Shown here: positions 17,073-25,377 of the stretch, in pieces
Position numbering within the stretch: the stretch's first letter is position 1
Layout: each line of letters opens with the position of its first letter
Assembly: GCF_000685315.1 (NCBI RefSeq)
Contig: NZ_ARYM01000008.1
Location: 1 to 64,000 of the forward strand
Direction: 5' to 3'
Length of the DNA: 64,000 nucleotides
DNA from: Hyphomonas polymorpha PS728
Lineage (GTDB): Bacteria; Pseudomonadota; Alphaproteobacteria; Caulobacterales; Hyphomonadaceae
Translations under genes and position numbers: made by a program
The notes under the pieces: model-generated
What the model was told of the DNA's origin: nothing
Databases searched by the model: none
Seen by the model: only the letters and a program-made list of their open reading frames with translations

Positions 17073-18009
17073 GATCTTGCTCCAGATTTTGTACCGAAAT
17101 GTCGGCGCTCATAGTGGACACCGCCGGAGCGGTTTCGACGTTAAACGGGGTGACGCTGCGCGGAGGCGGCGAGAAGGCAGAGACCAGCATGATGCTGGAC
17201 GTGACGAGCAGGTAAAGACCCAGCGCCCGGCGCAGGTGGGTAGCGTTAAGATTGTGCGCTACGGCCACGCCCCATGGGGCGGTGATGACGCTCATCGATG
17301 TGATGGCGAGGGCGGCAATCACGTTGACATAGCCGAGCGACCCGAAAGGCAGGCCGGTTTGGCCGAAGCCGGCGATGATGCTGCCGATTGTTCCGGGTAC
17401 GGCAATGATCGTTCCGAAGCCGGCAGCGGTGGCCACCGCGCGGTGCATCGGCTGGCCACTGAGGGTCATGATAAGGACGGCAGGCGTGCCTCCGCCAATG
17501 CCAAGCAGCGTGCAGTAACCGCCCAGCACGCTGCCGAGGCCACCGCGCATGAAGCCCTTCGGCATTTCCGTAGATACCGGGCCCCGGCGCGTGAGCACCG
17601 GGAACAGGAAGTGCCAGGACATGATGAAAACGCCGACGCCGAAGGTGACCTTGAGGGCGTGGCCATCCAAGTATTGCGCGACCAGTAGGCCAAGCACCAC
17701 GCCGATCACGACCCACGGGGTCCAGCTTCGCAATATCTCGAAATCGACGGCGCCGCGTTTTGCGTGCGCCTGGACCGAGCGCATCGAGGTGAAGATGATG
17801 GTGGCCAGCGATGTGCCGATGGCGACGTGCATTATCTTGTCGGGCGCAATTGCGTCCGACCCGGCGCTGAGAATGGTAAGCACCGAGGCGAGGGCGGGGA
17901 CGACGACAAAGCCGCCCCCGATCCCGAACAATCCAGCCACGAACCCCGCCAGCGCCCCCGCCGCCAGCATCGCCGCAATGAAGAGAAGTGTTTCAGGCGT
18001 CAGGATCAT
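17062..18009 (-). CDS. TauE/SafE-family membrane permease
   Basis: A 315-residue membrane protein with about eight helices and the TauE/SafE (DUF81) pattern: GFVAGLFGIGGGFVVVPAL near residue 22, and the second-half repeat GGYCTLLGIGGGTPAVLIM near 165. The family exports or imports sulfite, sulfoacetate and other organic anions. It lies between a TonB-dependent receptor (31 bases upstream) and a Tat-exported aminotransferase (11-base overlap), which suggests it moves the product or substrate of that enzyme across the inner membrane. The substrate cannot be read from sequence. Confidence 0.88.
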   Translation of the reverse strand: MILTPETLLFIAAMLAAGALAGFVAGLFGIGGGFVVVPALASVLTILSAGSDAIAPDKIMHVAIGTSLATIIFTSMRSVQAHAKRGAVDFEILRSWTPWVVIGVVLGLLVAQYLDGHALKVTFGVGVFIMSWHFLFPVLTRRGPVSTEMPKGFMRGGLGSVLGGYCTLLGIGGGTPAVLIMTLSGQPMHRAVATAAGFGTIIAVPGTIGSIIAGFGQTGLPFGSLGYVNVIAALAITSMSVITAPWGVAVAHNLNATHLRRALGLYLLVTSSIMLVSAFSPPPRSVTPFNVETAPAVSTMSADISVQNLEQDHGI

Positions 18010-18040
18010 AAGACAGAGATCCTTGATGGGAGAAGCATGA

Positions 18041-20410
18041 TCAGAACCTCGCCGTGAGCGTCACCTGAGCGGTGCGCGGATTGAGAGGGCGGAAGGTGGC
18101 CGCACCGGAGCCCGTGGTGGTGAAGGTGAAAGCGAGAGTGTCTTCATCGAAGATGTTGTCGATGTTGAACCGCAGGCTGACATTTTCCGGGAGGCCGAAA
18201 TTGTTCGGGCCGCCGAGATCCACATAGCCGCTCCAGATGAAGTAGCTTTCCATCTTGTTGCCGGCTGAAGAGGCGGCTTCGCGGAAGTCGGCATAGCGCT
18301 CGCCGGTGTATTTGGTGGACACGTTGGCGACGAGCCATTCAGTCGGCTCCCAGGTGACGCCGCCGGTGAACAGCCATTCCGGGCTGTCGGCTAGCAGGCT
18401 GCCGGCGGGGTTTCCGGCGAAGCCATCATCAAGCTCGGCGTGGTTGTAGGTGAGGTTCACGTCGCCATAGAGCTTGTTGTCGAAGATTTCCGGTTGCCAG
18501 ACACCCGAGAGTTCGACGCCGTAAGCGGTGGTGCCGCCGGCGTTGATATAGAAGGTCTCGTTCTCGAAGGTTTCCGGGTTCTGGACGTTGCCGGCGACAA
18601 GCCGGTTTTCAAAGCTGGTATAGAATACCGAGACCGCGCCGTTGAAGGTCGGCCGGTTGGTGCGGAAGCCAAGCTCGAAGTTGTCGGCTTCCTCTGCGGC
18701 CGGCTTGGGCGCGTCGAAGGTGACCGCTGTCGAGAAGATATCATCCGTACCGCGCGGCAGGGCATAGTTCTGCGAGTAGGAAGCGAAGATCTGGTCGGTG
18801 GCGTTGAGCGAGTAGACCGCGCCGATCATGGGCAGGGGATCACTCTTGTAGTTGGCCGAGATCAAGACCGGCGTGCCGGTGACTTCATAGTCGTAATAGT
18901 CGCGGAAGCCGTTCAGCGAATAGTCGATGTCCAGCATCTTCAGGCCAAGCTCCAAGGCGAGCTTTTCGTCGAGCAGTCGGATGGTGTCCTTGATATAATA
19001 CTGGCGGGTTTCGCGCAGGGAGTCGTAGTCGCGGCGATAATAGGCGACCTCATCCCAGATCACGTCGCCATCGGCGGTGCCGCCGGTCTTGTTGAGGCGC
19101 AGCTGGGTGCGGTGATAATCGTCGCTCTCGGTCCAGCCGCCCACTTCGAGCGTGTGTTTGCCGATTTCCCAGCTCAGGCCAGCCACGATGCCCTTGCGGA
19201 TGCCGCCGACGCCGGAGAGGCCATACTGAACACCGCGCGGATGAACGACATCCAGTCCCGCCGCGCGCTGGCGGTTGTAGATGCCGAGCGTGTTGGAATA
19301 GCTGTCAGGAGATACTCCGTAGCCGTCCTTGTCTTCATAATAGGCGGTGGCGGTGAGGCTGATATTGTCGGTGAGGGCCATGCCGCCGTTCAGCGAATAG
19401 AGGACGTCATCGCGGATGTTGATGCGGTCTTCATAGTAATCCATGCAGGAGCCCTGCGTGAAGACGGGCGTGAAATCGCTGGCGTTGATGACATTGTCGC
19501 CGTTGAAATCGTAGACGCCCGGCCGGGGCGAGATGCAGCTGTCGGGGATGTAACCGATATATCCATACTCGCGGCCCTGGGCTTCATAGAGCGTGCGGCT
19601 CATCGACGGGGAGTCGTAGTCGAAGAAGTCGTTGCTGACATAGCCGAGCTGGAGGAAAGCGTCGTTCTGGAAGTCGTAGCGCAGCTTGCCTTCGAGGTGT
19701 TCCCGGTCGATGGAGCCGGCGCCGCGCCAGAGGTCGCTGTCCGTCTTGGAGCGGCTGAGATAGGCGGAGAAGCCGCCGATGCGGCCGGTTTCGAGTTTCA
19801 GGAATGTCCGCTGGAGATTGTCGTCGCCGATGGTGATGGCGGCCATACCGCCCATCTTGTCGCTGGGCAGAATGGAGTGGTAGGAAACGATCGGTCCAAG
19901 TGAGGCGTAGCTGGGCAGCGAGACGTCGCCCGCGCCGGGCGAGGCAACCACCGAGCCAAGGTTTTCATTGTCTACATAGCGGAATATCGGGCTGCCACCA
20001 AATGCATCAGAGCGGCCCATGGGGACGCCGTCGAGCACGAAGCCGATCTGCTGAAGGTTGAAGGCGCGAACGGTCACCGAGTTGCCAAACTCATAGAGAC
20101 CCAGGGCGCCATCCGTCTGGACGTTGAAGCCGGGGAGGGTCTCGAGCATCTTAAGGCCGGAGATACCGCCCGGCGCGGAGAGAAGCTCCTCGCGCGTCAC
20201 GGCGACGGTGTTGGTCGCTTCGCCAACCCCGATGGCAAGATCCGTCTGCGATACGCGGCGCCCTTCGACGACCACTGCCTCCATCACCGCCTGATCATCC
20301 GTGGCGGGAGCGTCTGAAGCCTGCGCAAGCGCCGGCAGCATCCCCGCCGCGCTGATGAGTGCCAGCACGCTGATCTGAGATTTCATCGTCTTGCGGATCG
20401 TTTGCAGCAT
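18041..20410 (-). CDS. TonB-dependent receptor with an EF-hand loop
   Basis: A 789-residue outer-membrane receptor: signal peptide to about residue 32, plug domain (LKMLETLPGFNVQT, VTVRAFNLQQIGFVLDGVPMG) and a 22-strand barrel with the terminal aromatic VTLTARF. GGAGG six bases before the ATG supports the start. An extracellular-loop region carries DFNGDNVINASD (residues 301-312), a dockerin/EF-hand type calcium loop, bracketed by Cys292 and Cys322, which could form a disulfide. It leads an operon with the TauE/SafE permease and the Tat aminotransferase, so it probably brings their substrate or a metal complex across the outer membrane. The ligand is not recognisable. Confidence 0.92.
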   Translation of the reverse strand: MLQTIRKTMKSQISVLALISAAGMLPALAQASDAPATDDQAVMEAVVVEGRRVSQTDLAIGVGEATNTVAVTREELLSAPGGISGLKMLETLPGFNVQTDGALGLYEFGNSVTVRAFNLQQIGFVLDGVPMGRSDAFGGSPIFRYVDNENLGSVVASPGAGDVSLPSYASLGPIVSYHSILPSDKMGGMAAITIGDDNLQRTFLKLETGRIGGFSAYLSRSKTDSDLWRGAGSIDREHLEGKLRYDFQNDAFLQLGYVSNDFFDYDSPSMSRTLYEAQGREYGYIGYIPDSCISPRPGVYDFNGDNVINASDFTPVFTQGSCMDYYEDRINIRDDVLYSLNGGMALTDNISLTATAYYEDKDGYGVSPDSYSNTLGIYNRQRAAGLDVVHPRGVQYGLSGVGGIRKGIVAGLSWEIGKHTLEVGGWTESDDYHRTQLRLNKTGGTADGDVIWDEVAYYRRDYDSLRETRQYYIKDTIRLLDEKLALELGLKMLDIDYSLNGFRDYYDYEVTGTPVLISANYKSDPLPMIGAVYSLNATDQIFASYSQNYALPRGTDDIFSTAVTFDAPKPAAEEADNFELGFRTNRPTFNGAVSVFYTSFENRLVAGNVQNPETFENETFYINAGGTTAYGVELSGVWQPEIFDNKLYGDVNLTYNHAELDDGFAGNPAGSLLADSPEWLFTGGVTWEPTEWLVANVSTKYTGERYADFREAASSAGNKMESYFIWSGYVDLGGPNNFGLPENVSLRFNIDNIFDEDTLAFTFTTTGSGAATFRPLNPRTAQVTLTARF

Positions 20411-20543
20411 ATGGTCCCTCCATGCGATTCTGCAGAGCAGGGTCAGTGAGCGCCTGGCAGGGGCTGGCGCAAATCCTTAGGCGACGATCTGTAGAGATTG
20501 TTGCGGTTCGGACGGCGAATGCAGTTTCTTTGTGCGGCGCCGC

Positions 20544-20577
20544 AAAAAAAACGGGCAAGCCCCTGGCCTGCCCGTAT
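20544..20577 (-). terminator. Rho-independent terminator after the isomerase gene
   Basis: On the minus strand, ACGGGCA and TGCCCGT (20575-20569 and 20557-20551) form a hairpin with an 11-base loop, followed by a run of seven or eight T. It lies 26 bases past the stop of the gene at 20603-21199. Confidence 0.8.
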
Positions 20578-20602
20578 CGTATTCCAATGAGGCGCCGGCG
20601 AC

Positions 20603-21199
20603 TCAGGCCGAGAAGCGCGTTTCCACCTCCGGCAGGGTGTTTTTCCCGAAATAAATATCGCCGCCTACAAAGAAGGTTGGGCTGCCGAAGGCGCCGCGTT
20701 TGACGGCGTTCTCCGTCGTGGCCATCAGGCGCTGCTTCACGTCATCCTCCTGGGCGCGGGCCATCAGGCGAGGAGCATCTATGCCAGCGGCAGAGAGATG
20801 TGTTGCCACGACATCGGGGTCACCCATGTTCAGACCTTGCTCCCACATCAGCGGGAAGGTCGCATTAACCAGCTCCATCAGGCCGCCATCAATTGCGGCA
20901 GCGGTTGCCATGCGCATCATCAGCAGCGTGTTGACCGGGAAGAACGGGTTCATCACGAATGGGATATTGTGGCGCTGGATGAAGCGGTCCATCTCCAGCC
21001 GTTCATAGGCGAGCTTGTTGGGGATGTTGGCGTAGGCCTGCATGGGAGACTGATTGTTTGTCAGCTTGAAGACGCCGCCGAGCAGAACGGGCACATAATC
21101 GAAGCGGGCGCCGGTGCGAGCCTCGATCTGCGGCACGACCTTGTGGGCGAGATAGGCATTGGCGCTGCCGAAATCGAACTGAAACTCAACGGTCTTCAT
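20603..21199 (-). CDS. 2-hydroxychromene-2-carboxylate isomerase family protein (DsbA-like fold)
   Basis: A 198-residue member of the kappa-GST/HCCA isomerase family. The N-terminal FQFDFGSANAYLA carries the Ser that binds glutathione in place of a CxxC, and the C-terminal part has GAFGSPTFFVGGDIYFG. Homologues isomerise 2-hydroxychromene-2-carboxylate in naphthalene degradation, but many have other glutathione-dependent roles. ATG at 21199 follows AAGGAG at nine bases and overlaps the stop of the upstream SDR gene (TAATG), so the pair is coupled. The divergent HxlR regulator probably controls both. Confidence 0.87.
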   Translation of the reverse strand: MKTVEFQFDFGSANAYLAHKVVPQIEARTGARFDYVPVLLGGVFKLTNNQSPMQAYANIPNKLAYERLEMDRFIQRHNIPFVMNPFFPVNTLLMMRMATAAAIDGGLMELVNATFPLMWEQGLNMGDPDVVATHLSAAGIDAPRLMARAQEDDVKQRLMATTENAVKRGAFGSPTFFVGGDIYFGKNTLPEVETRFSA

Positions 21200-21960
21200 T
21201 ACCAGGTCTCCTTGTAGGGGCGCAGGTCCATTTCGAAGGTCCATGCGTCTCGTTTCTGCTGGTGCAGATACCAGTAGGCATCCGCGATGGAGGCGGGATC
21301 CATCAGGGTGTCGGGTGCAAGGTTGCTGATGGCATCCTCGCCACGGGATGATTTTATCCGCTCTCTGACGAAATTGGTATCTACCCCTGCGTCAATGATG
21401 AGGTGGGCGACGTGGATGTTCTGCGGGCCGAGTTCGCGGGCCATGGCCTGGGCCATCAGGCGCAGGCCGCCCTTGGCGCTGGCGAATGCGGCATAACCCA
21501 TACCGCCACGCAGGCTTGCGGTGGCGCCTGTGAAGAAGATGGAGCCCTTGCCGCGCGCCAGCATCAGCCTGGCGGCTTCGCGTCCCGTCAGGAAGCCGGC
21601 CTTGCAGGCCATCTCCCACACCTTGAAGAAAACACGCTCACTTGTTTCGAGCAGGGGAAAATAGACATTGGCGCCGGGATTGGAGATGACAACTTCCAGC
21701 GGCGCGTGGGCATCTGCCTCCTGAAGGAAGGCGGTAATATCTTCCTCTTTCCGAGCATCCAGGCCGCGGGCGATACATTGACCGCCGGCCGCCTCGATCT
21801 CTGTCTTCAGCTTTTCCAGTTTATCTGCCGTGCGCCGGCCCGCGAAGACGGTGTAGCCCTCAGCCGCAAATTTGCGCGCGATGGCAGACCCTATGAAGTC
21901 TCCGGCGCCGATGATGGCGCAGGTGGCGTTCCGCTCGGGTATTTTCTGGTCTGGCATCAC
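21199..21960 (-). CDS. Short-chain dehydrogenase/reductase family protein, catalytic Tyr replaced
   Basis: A 253-residue Rossmann protein of the SDR family. The cofactor motif is AIIGAGDFIGSAIARKF (about 15-31), with NPGANVY near 94 in place of NNAG and FFTGATASL near 142. The usual YxxxK active site reads FASAK (Phe159, Lys163), so the catalytic Tyr is missing. A Tyr three residues earlier (Tyr156) might substitute. This pattern exists in some SDR branches of unknown function. It is coupled to the HCCA-isomerase-like gene and transcribed away from an HxlR regulator, which suggests a small detoxification or redox-linked operon. Confidence 0.85.
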   Translation of the reverse strand: MMPDQKIPERNATCAIIGAGDFIGSAIARKFAAEGYTVFAGRRTADKLEKLKTEIEAAGGQCIARGLDARKEEDITAFLQEADAHAPLEVVISNPGANVYFPLLETSERVFFKVWEMACKAGFLTGREAARLMLARGKGSIFFTGATASLRGGMGYAAFASAKGGLRLMAQAMARELGPQNIHVAHLIIDAGVDTNFVRERIKSSRGEDAISNLAPDTLMDPASIADAYWYLHQQKRDAWTFEMDLRPYKETW

Positions 21961-22026
21961 TGCCTCCCTCTGTTAACGGATAGGTAAGTCTTGAATTAAG
22001 ACCAAGTCAATGCTTAAAGTGGTGGT

Positions 22027-22509
22027 ATGAAGTGGCAGGATCTTGATCGGGAGAATTGTTCGCTGGCGCGCGCGATGGCGGTGGTAGGTGACCGCTGGAC
22101 GTTACTGGTGCTGAGGGAAACTTTTCTCCGTGTACGGCGGTTCGATGAGTTCCAGGAGAATCTGGGCATTGCCCGGCGCGTGCTCACCGAGCGGCTGAAG
22201 CATCTCGTCGATCATGGCGTTCTGGAGAAGGTTGCCTACAGCCAGACACCGCTGCGCTACGAATACCGGCTGACGGAGAAGGGGCTGGGGCTCTATCCGG
22301 TGATTATCAGCCTCGTGCATTGGGGGGATGCATATTATGCCGGAAAGAAGGGGCCGCCGCTGCTGCACCGGCACAAGACCTGCGGGCACGACTTCCACAG
22401 CGTGCTGACTTGCTCCGAATGCGGCGAAGCGGTCAGCCCGCGAGATGTGGTGCCCCATCCCGGCCCGGGCGCCCGCAAGGGGGCGTGGGACGGCCGCCTC
22501 ACTGACTGA
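22027..22509 (+). CDS. HxlR-family transcriptional regulator with a C-terminal zinc-ribbon-like tail
   Basis: A 160-residue winged-helix regulator. The HxlR core is at residues 1-105 (CSLARAMAVVGDRWTLLVLRE, FDEFQENLGIARRVLTERLKHLV). The tail contains CGHDFHSVLTCSECGE, whose His and Cys residues look like a metal-binding ribbon, found in a subset of the family and possibly a redox or zinc sensor. It is divergent from the SDR/isomerase pair with only 66 bases between starts. Control of that pair is the natural inference. Confidence 0.88.
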   Translation: MKWQDLDRENCSLARAMAVVGDRWTLLVLRETFLRVRRFDEFQENLGIARRVLTERLKHLVDHGVLEKVAYSQTPLRYEYRLTEKGLGLYPVIISLVHWGDAYYAGKKGPPLLHRHKTCGHDFHSVLTCSECGEAVSPRDVVPHPGPGARKGAWDGRLTD

Positions 22510-22726
22510 ACGGCTTGACTAGGCCGCCCGCGTGGCCATGTTGGCAGCCATGACGCTGAATACGGCTCTCCTTTTCATTTCCGCTGCGCGTGCTGCCGCA
22601 CGCCGCTAACCCCTGATTTTGCCTGTAACCTGGGCGCAATCAGGGGAGAGACTGGCCTTCACCTTTAAAATCATCAACCCGCTCCGCCCGTGCCGGCGGT
22701 GGCGCTTTCATGCATCTGGAATACAC

Positions 22727-23113
22727 ATGTCCAAATTCAAACGCCCGCCCGTCTATGTGACGGATGAAGAACTCGAACGCCTGTCAGACCTTGCCCATGC
22801 TGTTCAGGGCCGCGAGCCTGCTGCTGATACCCTGATCGAAGAACTCACGCGGGCGCTGATTGCTCCTGTGGAAGACGTGCCGCTTGATGTGGTGCGGATG
22901 CATGACCGGGTGCGCTTCCATTATGATGGCGCTCTCTATGACGATTTCTCGCTGGTTTATCCCAATGAGGCGAATATAGCGGCTAGGCGGATTTCTGTGC
23001 TCACGCAGGTGGGCGCGATGCTGATCGGTCTGCGGGCGGGGGATACCATGACGTGGCGCGGCGCGGATGGGCGCGATCACGAGTTGGAAGTTCTCCGCGT
23101 CATGCGGGAGTAG
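22727..23113 (+). CDS. rnk: Rnk/GreA-GreB C-terminal domain protein (nucleoside diphosphate kinase regulator type)
   Basis: A 128-residue protein with an N-terminal coiled-coil-like helix (VTDEELERLSDLAHAVQG) and a C-terminal FKBP-like GreA/GreB domain (VRMHDRVRFHYDG, DFSLVYPNEANIA, VGAMLIGLRAGDTM). This matches Rnk, which binds RNA polymerase in its secondary channel. ATG at 22727 is used because the Rnk homology begins there; the frame is open further upstream. Monocistronic as far as can be seen. The exact function in alphaproteobacteria is not established. Confidence 0.85.
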   Translation: MSKFKRPPVYVTDEELERLSDLAHAVQGREPAADTLIEELTRALIAPVEDVPLDVVRMHDRVRFHYDGALYDDFSLVYPNEANIAARRISVLTQVGAMLIGLRAGDTMTWRGADGRDHELEVLRVMRE

Positions 23114-23519
23114 GGGAGTGCCCTTTCTGTCTCCCAGACGACAAAGAGGGGCCTCTGCAAAAAATATTGCTGATTTGAAATCCGGTTGCCAGGCATCTGC
23201 GTAAAAGTTTTTGTGTCTTTTTGTCTCCTGAGCCGGTCGATTCACGAAGCTCATCATGGGTTGAATCCGGGATAACAGGGGCTGTGTCATCAAAATCCGC
23301 ATAGAGAGCATTTTCGATCGGTTCCAAGGACGGTTGCCCCAGAATCACGCAGGGGGCATGGTTGCGCCACCTGGTTTGCACGCTGTTAACCAAGCTGCCC
23401 CAATTGTGCCGGAACTAGCAACCAGGGCTTGCGCAAAGCAGACATTTCCGCTTCTTTCTGGTGTGGGGGAAGTGCAAGTGGGCAATTCTGCCGTGGGACC
23501 GAGCGAGGAGTATGGTGCA
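23114..23519. other. Intergenic stretch before the PAS-HWE kinase
   Basis: About 400 bases with AT-richer patches near 23158-23230. The kinase frame is open from 23334, so part of this could be coding if an upstream start is used. No RNA gene, repeat or EcfG-type promoter was found; GGAAC at 23411 is followed by CGCA instead of CGTT. Confidence 0.4.
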
Positions 23520-24554
23520 ATGCATCGCAGCCCGGCACCAGATGGCGCTTTGCGGGCCGTCTCTCTGGACGATCTTTCAGGGAGTCTTTCCGATCCCGTT
23601 CTCGCTGCTCTGCTTCAGAGTAGCCGCGATTGCATCAAGGTCCTCGATACCGACGGCCGCATCCGCTACATGAACCCGGCAGGGTTGGTGGCGCGCCAGT
23701 TGAATGCGGAGATGGATGTGGTCGGCCGGCGTTGGTGGGATCTCTGGCCGGAGGATTCTCATCCTGTCGTGCAGGAGGCCACCGCGAAGGGGGCCATTGG
23801 AGAGACAACCGACTTTCGCGGCTTTTGCCCGACGGCCCGCGGCCGGCCAAAATGGTGGGACGTACGCGTCTCGCCGATCCGGGATGGTGACGGGGAGGTG
23901 ACAGGTGTGCTCGTCGTTTCCAAGGACGTGACCGATGCAGTTACCAACCGGAAGATGTATGACACCATCGCTCTGGAAATGCGTCACCGGTTGAAGAACG
24001 CTTTTGCCGTGGCCAGCGCCATTGCCAAGATCAGCGCGCGGCAAACCCCGGAGCATCAGCGCTTTGCCGAGGAACTGGTGGCTCGCTTCTCATCGTTGGC
24101 TGTGGCGCAGGGAAAGCTGGTGGAGGCGTCGAGCGATTTCCCGCTGCGGTCTCTGGTGGCTGACCTTGTGGATGCCGCTGGCGTTTCGGAAGAAACAATT
24201 GATGTCTGCGGCATGCCCGATTGCCTGGTCGATGAAGCGCAGATGCGTGTGATTGCTGTGGTGATCGGAGAACTGACGACAAACTCGCTGAAGTATGGCG
24301 CCTTGCGCAACGGGGGTGAGATCCATTGTGAGGGCCGCATCGAGGATGGTTGGCTGCACCTTTCCTGGATCGAACCGCTGGAAAATGTGCCAGACGTTGC
24401 CTCCGAAGCATCTTCATCGACGAGTACAGGCCTGACGGTCATTCAGCGAATTGTCAGTTCGGCAGGTGGGCAGGTTTCACGTGTGATGAACCAAGACGGC
24501 CTGCGGGTTGATTTCTCGCTGGTGCACCAGCTGGGGGACGAGGGCGCTGATTGA
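23520..24554 (+). CDS. PAS-domain HWE-family sensor histidine kinase
   Basis: A 344-residue soluble kinase. ATG at 23520 is chosen because GAGGAG lies nine bases upstream; an in-frame ATG at 23358 and other codons would lengthen it. A PAS domain (DGRIRYMNPAGLVARQ, then WWDVRVSPIRDGDGEV) is followed by an HWE dimerisation helix with EMRHRLKNAFAVASAIAKIS and an ATPase domain with a complete N box, GELTTNSLKYGA. HWE kinases in alphaproteobacteria often feed PhyR, whose gene is about 4 kb away, or light/redox-sensing single-domain regulators. No regulator gene is adjacent, so it is an orphan. Confidence 0.87.
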   Translation: MHRSPAPDGALRAVSLDDLSGSLSDPVLAALLQSSRDCIKVLDTDGRIRYMNPAGLVARQLNAEMDVVGRRWWDLWPEDSHPVVQEATAKGAIGETTDFRGFCPTARGRPKWWDVRVSPIRDGDGEVTGVLVVSKDVTDAVTNRKMYDTIALEMRHRLKNAFAVASAIAKISARQTPEHQRFAEELVARFSSLAVAQGKLVEASSDFPLRSLVADLVDAAGVSEETIDVCGMPDCLVDEAQMRVIAVVIGELTTNSLKYGALRNGGEIHCEGRIEDGWLHLSWIEPLENVPDVASEASSSTSTGLTVIQRIVSSAGGQVSRVMNQDGLRVDFSLVHQLGDEGAD

Positions 24555-24604
24555 AGGCGCTGCCGCATCGCGGATTTTCGCGCGCATCAGCGGCAAAACG
24601 GAAA

Positions 24605-24632
24605 CCGCCACCCAACCTTGGTTGGGTGGCGG
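24605..24632. terminator. 13-bp perfect inverted repeat between convergent genes
   Basis: CCGCCACCCAACC (24605-24617) and its complement (24620-24632) lie between the HWE kinase and csbD-type genes. On the minus strand it is followed by a T-rich stretch, so it mainly serves the csbD side; the plus side has no T-tract. Confidence 0.65.
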
Positions 24633-24713
24633 AACAGGCGCCTCACGTGGGGGGTGGGGGGACGCTGACGCGGCGCCTGTAGTTCCTCCGTATCCTGAAG
24701 CGGACTTGCCGGA

Positions 24714-24908
24714 TTATTTCCGGTTCTGGTCCGCCGATTTCTTGACCTTGTCCTCAACTTTGCCAGCGGCGCGTTGTGCATCGCCTTTCAGTTCCTGAAG
24801 GCGGCCTTCGGCTTCGAGCTTTTTGTTGCCTGAGACTTTACCTGCAGCTTCCTTGGCATTGCCGGCAACCTGATTGCCAACGCCTTTAACAGTATTCTTG
24901 TTAGTCAT
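24714..24908 (-). CDS. CsbD-family stress protein
   Basis: A 64-residue, highly charged protein with the CsbD pattern (MTNKNTVKGVGNQVAGNAKE, then GDAQRAAGKVEDKVKKSA). CsbD proteins are general-stress markers of unknown mechanism. ATG at 24908 begins the conserved domain, though the frame is open further upstream. An EcfG-type promoter (GGAAC-N16-CGTT on the minus strand, 24980-24956) lies 48 bases before the start, placing the gene in the general stress regulon encoded nearby. Confidence 0.88.
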   Translation of the reverse strand: MTNKNTVKGVGNQVAGNAKEAAGKVSGNKKLEAEGRLQELKGDAQRAAGKVEDKVKKSADQNRK

Positions 24909-24955
24909 GGCGCTCTCCATTCGATGATCGAATTGTTTGCTTTGTACACCTAAGA

Positions 24956-24980
24956 AACGTGCCCAGATTGATTCAGTTCC
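24956..24980 (-). promoter_or_regulatory. EcfG-type promoter for csbD
   Basis: On the minus strand: GGAAC (24980-24976), 16-base spacer, CGTT (24959-24956). This matches the alphaproteobacterial EcfG consensus GGAAC-N16-17-CGTT. Confidence 0.8.
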
Positions 24981-25040
24981 CGGGGAAGTTCGAAATATTC
25001 CGTGTGGCTTCCAACATCGTAAGGCGGGGACCGCTTTCTT

Positions 25041-25073
25041 TAAAAAAAAAGGGCGCCCGAAGGGCGCCCTTTG
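25041..25073 (-). terminator. Rho-independent terminator after the DUF1328 gene
   Basis: On the minus strand, AAAGGGCGCCC and GGGCGCCC form a hairpin around a short loop, followed by nine T (25050-25042). It lies 32 bases beyond the DUF1328 stop. Confidence 0.9.
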
Positions 25074-25104
25074 AGGTGCAGGGATGTTTACACACAGGGA
25101 TGTG

Positions 25105-25278
25105 TCAGGTGATACTCCGGCCCCGGAGCGCGCGGGCGACAAAGGTCACCACCAGAAGCGCCAGGAAGACGAAGAACAGAATTTGCGCGATGCTCGCAGC
25201 GGCGCCAGCGATGCCACCGAAGCCAAGCAGGGCTGCGATGATTGCGAGGATAAAGAATGTCAGTGCCCAACCAAGCAT
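25105..25278 (-). CDS. DUF1328 small membrane protein
   Basis: A 57-residue protein with two hydrophobic helices ([19 protein letters not shown] and [19 protein letters not shown]) and the short basic tail typical of the DUF1328/YtjA family, common in stress regulons. ATG at 25278 is chosen because AAAGGAG lies six bases upstream. A minus-strand EcfG-type promoter lies at 25350-25326. Function unknown. Confidence 0.9.
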   Translation of the reverse strand: MLGWALTFFILAIIAALLGFGGIAGAAASIAQILFFVFLALLVVTFVARALRGRSIT

Positions 25279-25325
25279 GGAAGTCTCCTTTGTCAAATGA
25301 CCACTCTTTCGGTCTGTGAAAAGGG

Positions 25326-25350
25326 AACGCGCTTGAGCTTCCGAGGTTCC
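25326..25350 (-). promoter_or_regulatory. EcfG-type promoter for the DUF1328 gene
   Basis: On the minus strand: GGAAC (25350-25346), 16-base spacer, CGTT (25329-25326), 48 bases before the DUF1328 start. Exact match to the EcfG consensus. Confidence 0.82.
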
Positions 25351-25377
25351 GCAGCTTTCTTCATCATGGCACAGTCA

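Noticed and set aside
18440..19903. Long plus-strand frame opposite the TonB receptor
   Set aside because: The minus-strand receptor has signal peptide, plug and barrel motifs. The plus-strand frame has only Val/Gly/Asp-rich low-complexity sequence.
23411..23435. EcfG-type promoter before the PAS-HWE kinase
   Set aside because: GGAAC is present, but the -10 position at 16 bases reads CGCA, not CGTT.
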